From contig CAMVGI010000069.1 in the NCBI GenBank assembly GCA_947166955.1, positions 1 to 7,025 of the forward strand: a DNA stretch of 7,025 nt, read 5' to 3'. Position 1 is the first letter of the stretch; every line of letters starts with the position of its first letter. Shown one piece after another: positions 1 to 5,709 of the stretch. The notes beneath the pieces are model-generated. The model saw only the letters and a program-made list of their open reading frames with translations, had not been told where the DNA came from and did not search any database. Source of the stretch: an uncultured Clostridia bacterium. GTDB taxonomy: Bacteria > Bacillota_A > Clostridia > Oscillospirales > Oscillospiraceae. The translations under genes were made by a program, and so were the position numbers.

Positions 1-1152
1 GGATTGATGTACTTCCTCTACAGCATCACCTACACCATGCACGACATCTCCTATTGGGGCATGGTTCCGGCGCTGAGCTCCAACGCCGACACGCGCAACA
101 AATACACCTCGATGGCGACGCTCTGCGCCGGTATCGGCGGCGTGCTCGCGGCGTCGTTCATCCCGATGTTCACCGCGGGCGGCAACGCCATCGGCGGCAA
201 CGCCGTGACCGCTTACGGACGCGTCGCGCTGCTGTTCGCCATCCTCGCGCCCGCGTTCCTCGCCTTCACGGTCTTCGGCGTCACCGAACAGCGCGACTAC
301 AACGCCGACCCCGTGCCGCCGGTGAGCTTCAAGAAGATCGTCGGCACCTTCACCGGCAACGACCAGCTCATGTGGATCGCGCTCATCTTTCTGCTGCAGG
401 AGGTCGGCAACGGCATCGTGATGGCGGGCGTCGGCCAGACGTACATCTACGTCGAGTTCGGCTACGAGGGTGTGTTCTTCACCGTGTTCCAGATGCTCGG
501 CATGGCGGTCACGGCGTTTTTGATGGTGTTCTACCCCGCCATCTCCCGCAAAACGCCGCGCAAAAAACTCATGCACGTGTTGATGCTCATTTCCGCGGTG
601 GGCTACGCGGTCATGCTCCTGCCCGGTCTTACGATGGCGACCGGCTCCGCCGCGGTCGCGGGGCTGGACGTCAAGTTCCTGCTCATCACGCTCGGCTACA
701 TGATGGCGAACTTCGGGCAGTACGGCTTCTACCTCATCATGATGATTTCCATCATGAACACGGTCGAGTACAACGAGTACAAGCACGGCACGCGCGACGA
801 GGGCATCATCTCCTCCCTGCGCCCGTTCCTCACCAAGCTCGCCTCGGCGCTGACCATCGAGATCGCGAAAATCGCCTATGTCGCCTTCCACATCATCGAC
901 TACACCAACGGCATCGCGCGTCTGGAGCAGGACGCGAGCGCCGGAAAGATCACCTCCGAGGAAAAGGCGGCGCAGATCACGCAGCTCCTCGCGGGCGTGC
1001 AGTCCGGACAGTCCCTCGGGCTGCTGCTGGTGATGACGCTGCTGCCCTGCGCGCTGATGTTCGCCTCCTACGTTCTCTATCAGCGCCACTACAAGCTCGA
1101 CGAGGCGGAGTACAGCCGCATCTGCGCCGAGCTGGAAGCCCGCAAGGCGTAA
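1..1152 (+). CDS. GPH-family sugar:cation symporter (MFS), 5'-truncated by window edge
   Basis: This is a membrane transporter of the glycoside-pentoside-hexuronide:cation symporter family, which takes up sugars or glycosides with Na+ or H+. The frame is open from base 1, giving 383 residues and a TAA stop at 1150-1152. Family members are usually about 450-500 residues, so roughly the first 80-100 residues, including the early DPxxG-type loop motif, lie outside the window. Visible family signatures are MHDISYWGMVPALS (fragment residues 13-26), the usual 'D-I-P-Y-W' helix, and NTVEYNEYKHGTRDEGI (253-269) before the last pair of helices. Hydrophobic segments near residues 75-95, 123-145, 157-180, 190-212, 226-252 and 338-360 fit membrane helices. 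The cytoplasmic-looking tail is charged (KLDEAEYSRICAELEARKA). The substrate cannot be read from the sequence. It converges on the GGDEF gene and ends just before a hairpin. Family call is confident; substrate is unknown. Confidence 0.93.
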   Translation, partial: GLMYFLYSITYTMHDISYWGMVPALSSNADTRNKYTSMATLCAGIGGVLAASFIPMFTAGGNAIGGNAVTAYGRVALLFAILAPAFLAFTVFGVTEQRDYNADPVPPVSFKKIVGTFTGNDQLMWIALIFLLQEVGNGIVMAGVGQTYIYVEFGYEGVFFTVFQMLGMAVTAFLMVFYPAISRKTPRKKLMHVLMLISAVGYAVMLLPGLTMATGSAAVAGLDVKFLLITLGYMMANFGQYGFYLIMMISIMNTVEYNEYKHGTRDEGIISSLRPFLTKLASALTIEIAKIAYVAFHIIDYTNGIARLEQDASAGKITSEEKAAQITQLLAGVQSGQSLGLLLVMTLLPCALMFASYVLYQRHYKLDEAEYSRICAELEARKA

Positions 1153-1177
1153 GCGCGATACGAAAACGGAATGTGAA

Positions 1178-1205
1178 AAGCCCTGCGGTTTATTCCGCAG
1201 GGCTT
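1178..1205. terminator. Bidirectional intrinsic terminator hairpin between convergent genes
   Basis: A perfect 11-bp inverted repeat is seen: AAGCCCTGCGG at 1178-1188, a 6-base loop (1189-1194), and CCGCAGGGCTT at 1195-1205. The plus strand continues with a pyrimidine-rich run (CTTCTTCTGTCTT) and the minus strand with CTTTTCACATT, so both sides have only modest U-tracts. It begins 25 bases after the stop of the plus-strand symporter. The stop codon of the minus-strand GGDEF gene (1190-1192) lies in the loop, so one arm also encodes that protein's last residues. The position between two convergent genes supports a shared terminator. Confidence 0.85.
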
Positions 1206-2692
1206 CTTCTGTCTTCCGTTTTTCTTCGCACGCCCTCGTGGCGGCGGTCGATGCCGTTTTCCGCGTAATACTTTGTCTTTTCCTCGTACATCCGCTTATC
1301 CGCCGCCTTGGCAAGCTCGAAGATCGGTTCCTCCGGAAACTCCTCCGCGCGGATAAAGCCGCAGGCCATCGTCAACTTCTGCTCATGGCGCTCCGACCAG
1401 CCCGCCTCTTCCCGTTCCAGGTCGCTGCGGATCGCCTCCATCTGCCGCGCGTCGCAGAAGATGATCGCGGCAAATTCGTCGCCGCCGATGCGATAGAGCT
1501 TTCCGTAGTTGCCGAGGCACCGACGCAGGCATTGTGCCGCGCCGATGATCAGTTCGTCGCCCGCCTTGTGGCCGTAGGTGTCGTTCGTCGCCTTCAGCCC
1601 GTTGAGGTCGACGGAGACGTAGACCGCATTCTGCTCATAGGGCGGCGCGCCCTGCCCGCTCATGTCGTTTTCGTAGGCGCGGCGGTTGAGAAAGCCCGTC
1701 ATCGCGTCGGTATTGGCGTTGCGCTGCTCCTCCAGCAGCTTCCGTGTCATCCGGCGCACGACCAGCACGATGACCGCCGCCGCGAGCAGCAGATAGGCGA
1801 ACACCGAGATCACCACGGTCGGGATGCTCTTATTGACCATCGCGCGCTCCTGCGCGATCACGATCGTATAACCGTCCAGTTCGGACGCCGAGCAGTATGC
1901 GCGCTTGCGCCCCACCGTCGTCTCAAAATCGTACACGTCGCTCAGATCCGCGCTTCCGAGGTCGATGCCGGCTTCCGTCAGCGTCGTGTCGATGCGCCGC
2001 GGATTGGTTGCGCCGAGGATCCTGCCGCTCGCCCCGTCGGCGACCATCATTTCGATCCCCTCGTAGACGGGCATGGCGGCGACGACCTCCGAGATCTCGT
2101 TCGAGCGCAGCTCCTCCAGTAGTCTGCGCGGCTCGATGCCGATCTGTATCATCCGCTCTCCGCTGTCGTTCCAGCAGATCGCGTACATCATCGACTTGCC
2201 CTCGGCGGTGTTCGGGGTCACGTCCTGACACATCGACAGCGCCTTGTTCTCCAGCATCGGCTTGAAAAACGCCATCTGCTCGCCGGAATCAAACGTATAG
2301 CCGTAATACGGCGGCACCGTTCCGGCGTAGATCGTCCCGCCCGGAGTAAAGAGATGGATCTCGTCGATGGACATGAGCGTGGCGATACGGATCAGCTCCG
2401 CGATGTCGGTCTCGACCTTCGGGTTCTTGTCGATGATATAGGACACCGCCTTCGCCTTGGAGATATACTCCTCCTTGAGCGAGTCGATGAGCGCCTGTTC
2501 CTTCTTCTCGTTGGTCGTAAGCACGCTTTTGACCTGATCGATCAGCACGGTCGCGGTCTGGTACGCCTGCTCGCGCGTGTTCGTAAGCAGGCCGACGTAC
2601 TCAAGGCCGAGCAGCAGCGTGATGGCAACGCCGATGACCGCCGCCAGAAAAGCCCGCATATTCAGATGGGAAGCTTGCCCGTCCTCGTTCAA
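1190..2692 (-). CDS. Membrane-anchored diguanylate cyclase (GGDEF) with extracytoplasmic sensor region
   Basis: This 500-residue protein is predicted to make cyclic di-GMP from two GTP. A membrane helix (about residues 13-36) is followed by a roughly 250-residue outside region (about 38-288) with the size and flanking helices of a Cache-type sensor, then a second helix (about 289-312) and a short linker. The catalytic GGDEF domain (about 325-478) shows TDAMTGFLNRRAY (328-340), the metal/GTP-binding stretch VDLNGLKATND (361-371) and an intact GGDEF motif (403-407). The inhibitory RxxD site expected just upstream reads GNYG (394-397), so feedback inhibition by that site is probably absent. A charged tail (478-500) follows. 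The start is TTG at 2692, chosen because AGGAGG (2700-2705) sits 7 bases upstream; the first ATG (residue 12) would be about 40 bases from that site. It follows the symporter gene by 45 bases, so co-transcription is possible. The ligand is unknown; the Cache assignment is by architecture only. Confidence 0.93.
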   Translation of the reverse strand: MNEDGQASHLNMRAFLAAVIGVAITLLLGLEYVGLLTNTREQAYQTATVLIDQVKSVLTTNEKKEQALIDSLKEEYISKAKAVSYIIDKNPKVETDIAELIRIATLMSIDEIHLFTPGGTIYAGTVPPYYGYTFDSGEQMAFFKPMLENKALSMCQDVTPNTAEGKSMMYAICWNDSGERMIQIGIEPRRLLEELRSNEISEVVAAMPVYEGIEMMVADGASGRILGATNPRRIDTTLTEAGIDLGSADLSDVYDFETTVGRKRAYCSASELDGYTIVIAQERAMVNKSIPTVVISVFAYLLLAAAVIVLVVRRMTRKLLEEQRNANTDAMTGFLNRRAYENDMSGQGAPPYEQNAVYVSVDLNGLKATNDTYGHKAGDELIIGAAQCLRRCLGNYGKLYRIGGDEFAAIIFCDARQMEAIRSDLEREEAGWSERHEQKLTMACGFIRAEEFPEEPIFELAKAADKRMYEEKTKYYAENGIDRRHEGVRRKTEDRRSPAE

Positions 2693-2699
2693 AGGAACC

Positions 2700-2705
2700 C
2701 CTCCT
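2700..2705 (-). promoter_or_regulatory. Shine-Dalgarno AGGAGG that fixes a TTG start
   Basis: On the minus strand AGGAGG is followed by 7 bases and then TTG at 2692-2690. No ATG or GTG lies at a suitable distance in this frame, so this site decides the TTG start of the GGDEF gene. Confidence 0.8.
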
Positions 2706-2737
2706 ACCAGCGAAGCGTTTCATGCTCCGGATTCGCG

Positions 2738-4189
2738 TCAGTCTTTCTTTTCCGCGCCGCGGAGAGCGGCGATCTCCGCCATGATCGCCTTTTCGTTATA
2801 CAGCAGGAAAATGCACACGCCGGTCAGGCACGCGACCGTCGCAACCACGGCGGCGGTGCGGTACGGCCCCTGAATTGCCTTTTGCAGCTCCGGCGTCAGC
2901 GTCTCCACGCCGCTCAAGTCCGTGTGCGTCTTGACGATCGTGACCGCCGCGGCGGTGATGGAGGTGTAGATCAGCATGCTCAGCGCCTGTCCCATCTTCA
3001 TGGCAAACGTGCGCGCGGCGAAGAACATGCCGCTGCGGTCCTCGCCGGTCTGAAGGGTGTTCAGCTCCGAGACGTCCGCCACGCACGCCTGCGGCAGAAT
3101 GCCGAGAATCGCCATGGGAACGCCCGCGCACACGGCGATGATAACGCCCCAGACCATGCCCGTGCCGCAAAGCGAGGTCAGCAGGAACACGAACGCGTAG
3201 GTAAAGAAGCCCACAACGATGATGCGCTTCTTGCCGAACTTCGGCGCAAGCTTGTTGACCACGGGATAAAGGCACAGCGACACCACCGTCATCAGCACGG
3301 TCAAAAGGAACGTGTTGTCCGACGGAATGAGCATGAGCCGCGTCTCAAAGTCCGCAAGCCCCGTCTGGAACAGCGTGACGGCGAAGAAGTAGATCACGTC
3401 CGCGTAGACGAAGCGGCGGAACTGCTTGTTCTGATAGGTCTTCAACAGCGAGGAAAACACCGGCGACTCGACGGGCTTGCCCTCGATGTAGTCGCGTTCC
3501 TTGATCCCGAACGCCGGCACGAGCATCGCAGCGGCGGCGAGCGCGCACATCGCGCCGATGGAGACGCGGATGGCGTTCTCCTGACTGCCCGCCGCGCCCT
3601 CCAGCATCCCCGCGAGCGAGGGGATCAGCGTCGCGACCGAGAAGCCCGCGATGTAGGTGAACGAAATATAGGTCGAAACGTTGATGCGGTGCTCCTGCGT
3701 GTCGCCCAGCTCCGCGATAAGCGCGTTGTAGGGCGTGCAGTAGATGGTCATGAACAGATAAAAGAGCATCAGCAGCGCAAACATCAGCGCGTTGTTCGCG
3801 CCGACGGACGCCGTCTGCGGCACGGCGAACACCGCGACGGTGATGGCGGCGAACGGCACGGCGATCGCCTTCATGAACGGGATGCGCCGTCCGCCCTTGT
3901 AGGCGGAACGGTCCGACCAACTCGCGACAAGCGGGTCCGTCACCGCGTCAAAGAGCCGCCCGACCGCGGTGATGAGGCCGAAGAGCGTGACGGAGGCAAA
4001 AATCGGGCTTTGCGTGATGAACTGCCCGAAGATGCCGTTGGTCGCGCCCGGCGTGTGGACGCCGGTGTAGAGGTGGACGAGCCACGTCGAGATGATGCCG
4101 GAGAGCAGGCTCCAGCCGAACTGCCCCACCGCGAAGATCCACAGCAGCTTGTTGGTGATGGGCTTTTTGGGCGTGAAGGTGTTCGCCAT
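2738..4189 (-). CDS. GPH-family sugar:cation symporter (MFS), complete
   Basis: This 483-residue protein is a full-length MFS transporter of the glycoside-pentoside-hexuronide:cation symporter type. The hallmark loop between helices 2 and 3 is present: FDAVTDPLVASWSDRS (80-95) followed by KGGRRIPFM (98-106). TPYNALIAELGD, near residue 154, is a second typical family stretch, and the late motif GEDRSGMFFAARTF precedes the last helices. About twelve hydrophobic segments are seen. The open frame extends further upstream to about 4537, but that part overlaps the preceding gene. The ATG at 4189-4187 is preceded by AAGGAG (4196-4201) with 6 bases of spacing and starts a normal family N-terminus (MANTFTPKKPITNKLLW). 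It follows the glycosyltransferase-like gene by 47 bases and probably belongs to the GH2 operon, supplying glycoside to the hydrolase. It is clearly diverged from the other GPH protein in the window. Substrate unknown. Confidence 0.95.
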   Translation of the reverse strand: MANTFTPKKPITNKLLWIFAVGQFGWSLLSGIISTWLVHLYTGVHTPGATNGIFGQFITQSPIFASVTLFGLITAVGRLFDAVTDPLVASWSDRSAYKGGRRIPFMKAIAVPFAAITVAVFAVPQTASVGANNALMFALLMLFYLFMTIYCTPYNALIAELGDTQEHRINVSTYISFTYIAGFSVATLIPSLAGMLEGAAGSQENAIRVSIGAMCALAAAAMLVPAFGIKERDYIEGKPVESPVFSSLLKTYQNKQFRRFVYADVIYFFAVTLFQTGLADFETRLMLIPSDNTFLLTVLMTVVSLCLYPVVNKLAPKFGKKRIIVVGFFTYAFVFLLTSLCGTGMVWGVIIAVCAGVPMAILGILPQACVADVSELNTLQTGEDRSGMFFAARTFAMKMGQALSMLIYTSITAAAVTIVKTHTDLSGVETLTPELQKAIQGPYRTAAVVATVACLTGVCIFLLYNEKAIMAEIAALRGAEKKD

Positions 4190-4195
4190 ATCGTT

Positions 4196-4201
4196 CTCCT
4201 T
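4196..4201 (-). promoter_or_regulatory. Shine-Dalgarno AAGGAG for the second GPH symporter
   Basis: AAGGAG on the minus strand lies 6 bases before the ATG at 4189. It supports this internal start over the longer upstream open frame, which would run back into the preceding gene. Confidence 0.85.
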
Positions 4202-4214
4202 CTGATTACGATTT

Positions 4215-4220
4215 GTTATA
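4215..4220 (-). promoter_or_regulatory. Possible weak -10 element (TATAAC) before the symporter gene
   Basis: The 47-base gap 4190-4236 is noticeably AT-rich compared with its surroundings. On the minus strand it holds TATAAC, five of six matches to a sigma-A -10 box, 25 bases before the start codon. No convincing -35 hexamer is seen at 16-18 bases upstream. It could give internal transcription of the symporter (and the GGDEF gene) independent of the GH2 promoter, or be chance. Confidence 0.2.
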
Positions 4221-4236
4221 ATTTCGACGGTTATCG

Positions 4237-5709
4237 CTATTTGTTTTCGTTTTTCAGCCCCATCGCAAGCTTTACGACGTTGTACGCGCCGTCGTAGACG
4301 CCGGCGGTCTTGTTGACGAGGATGGCCTTGATCATCTCCGTGAAGATCGTCTCCTCGCCGAGCAGCAGGTCGAGCATTTGCAGGGTGTGGGGAATATCCT
4401 CGCATTCCAGCGTCCCGTCGCCCATCTCGGCGGAATGGATGGCGCCCCAGCGCTCGTGCCCGCCGATGCGCTTTAAGAACAGTTTCGGCACGGGGTAGAA
4501 CGCCAGCTCGCTCGGCTTGGTCGCCAGCACGTCGCACGAGCGCATCAGAAGGTTGGTGCAGTACACCGCCTCGAAGATGTTTTTGTGGTAGAAGGCGTGA
4601 ACCCCTTCCACTTTACCGTCCACTGCCTGGGCGGCAAAGCGGGTGGTCTCCGGCCAATTGTCAAAGTGCTCGGTCGAAAGCGCGGCAAGCCCGTCGACCT
4701 GTTTGCACAGCTCGTCCCAAACCTTGCGGTAGTCGCCGACGTTGACGTAGAGCGCGGCGCGCTTCTCGCGCACGGCGGGCAGCAGGTGGGCGATGACGGC
4801 GGCAAACAGCTCGCGCTGCGCGCCCGCGCCGCCGATGGTGAGCAGGAAGCGCATCGGCTCGCCGTTTTTCTTGCGGGCGAGCCGCGCCTCGCAGTCGTGC
4901 TCAAGGTTCGCGACCAGCTCGTGGTCGATATAGTGCCCCGTGTAAACGAGGCTGTCCGCGGGCATGGGGTTGAGCACCTCCCTGCCGCGCATACCGTTCA
5001 AAATGCGGTAGCCCATGTAGGATTGATGCGTCTGGATGGTGTGGACGCCGCCTTCGGCAAGGTGGAGCGCCATCGGCCAGTTGTCGGGGATGGCGTTGAC
5101 GACGTGCTTCATCCCCGCGTGCAGCGCCGCCTGCGCGGGCCAGACATGTGTGCCGATGACGGGGATGTCCTTCGGCACGTTCGCAAACACCGCCGCCATC
5201 AGTTCCGCGTTTTTTTGGTCGGAGGCGTTGTAGGTAAGGCGGCGGAAGCCCTCATAGTTCACCGGCTCCCACACGAACTTGTTGAAAAGGTAAAACCTCT
5301 GCGACAGGCGCGAGCCGAGGGAATAGAGGTCGTTCTGCGCGCCGATGACCTTGGTGCAGGTCGTATCGGGGTAGGAGTTGAGATCCATCCAGTAGGGCGT
5401 ATAGCCCAGCGCGTGCGCGGCCGAGGCCATCGCGATGGAGATGCGGTAGTGGCCGAAGCCCATGCGGATGTTGCCGACGATGACGCCCTTTTCCGTATCG
5501 AACGCCGTATCGCCCGTCCCCTCGGCGACGCGGATATCACGCACGCCGAGCGGCGCGAAAAGGCAGGCGTTGTCCACCAGCTTCGCGGGATAGTTCGCGT
5601 CGCTGTCGTCGCCGTACTTGCGTACGTACTTCGCCTTGGACTTGAGCGCCTTGGCATAGTCCTTCTGCGAAATGGTGTTGCCGAAAATGCTCCTCGATCT
5701 GTCCTGCAT
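4237..5709 (-). CDS. GT-B-type glycosyltransferase-like protein (MurG/MGDG-synthase-like), specificity unknown
   Basis: This 490-residue protein has no signal peptide or membrane helix and is probably cytoplasmic or membrane-peripheral. I do not recognise a named family, but it has the two-domain GT-B layout. The N-terminal domain carries a glycine-containing loop after a beta strand, GVIVGNIRMGFGHYRIS (75-91), where MurG and MGDG synthases have their GGGxGGH-like loop. The C-terminal domain opens with FLLTIGGAGAQRE (288-300), like MurG's TGGSQGAR turn. TKPSELAFYPVPKLFLK (397-413) then GGHERWGA (416-423) matches the sugar-nucleotide-binding region, with E401 at the place of MurG's ribose-binding glutamate. 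The loop before that glutamate is several residues shorter than in MurG or UgtP-type enzymes. ATG at 5709 is chosen because AAGGAG (5717-5722) lies 7 bases upstream; the open frame extends further but overlaps the GH2 gene. Its start shares one base with the GH2 stop, suggesting coupling. The fold call is inference from motifs; donor, acceptor and even activity are unknown. Confidence 0.75.
   Translation of the reverse strand: MQDRSRSIFGNTISQKDYAKALKSKAKYVRKYGDDSDANYPAKLVDNACLFAPLGVRDIRVAEGTGDTAFDTEKGVIVGNIRMGFGHYRISIAMASAAHALGYTPYWMDLNSYPDTTCTKVIGAQNDLYSLGSRLSQRFYLFNKFVWEPVNYEGFRRLTYNASDQKNAELMAAVFANVPKDIPVIGTHVWPAQAALHAGMKHVVNAIPDNWPMALHLAEGGVHTIQTHQSYMGYRILNGMRGREVLNPMPADSLVYTGHYIDHELVANLEHDCEARLARKKNGEPMRFLLTIGGAGAQRELFAAVIAHLLPAVREKRAALYVNVGDYRKVWDELCKQVDGLAALSTEHFDNWPETTRFAAQAVDGKVEGVHAFYHKNIFEAVYCTNLLMRSCDVLATKPSELAFYPVPKLFLKRIGGHERWGAIHSAEMGDGTLECEDIPHTLQMLDLLLGEETIFTEMIKAILVNKTAGVYDGAYNVVKLAMGLKNENK

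Noticed and set aside
54..1268. A 404-codon plus-strand frame overlapping the first symporter
   Set aside because: Arginine- and histidine-rich out-of-frame translation of a clear membrane transporter, running through the terminator hairpin.
2693..2737. Possible hairpin in the gap between the symporter and GGDEF genes
   Set aside because: Only a GCGAA/TTCGC stem of about 5 bp with a long loop and no U-tract; too weak to call a terminator.
2354..4297. A 647-codon open frame on the plus strand, opposite the symporter and GGDEF genes
   Set aside because: Its translation is rich in R, H, D and G with no domain or hydrophobic core, as expected from the antisense of GC-rich codons, and it spans two well-supported genes and their gap.
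4190..4537. Upstream extension of the second symporter frame
   Set aside because: It overlaps the GT-like gene and has no protein-like features; the ATG at 4189 has a strong ribosome binding site.
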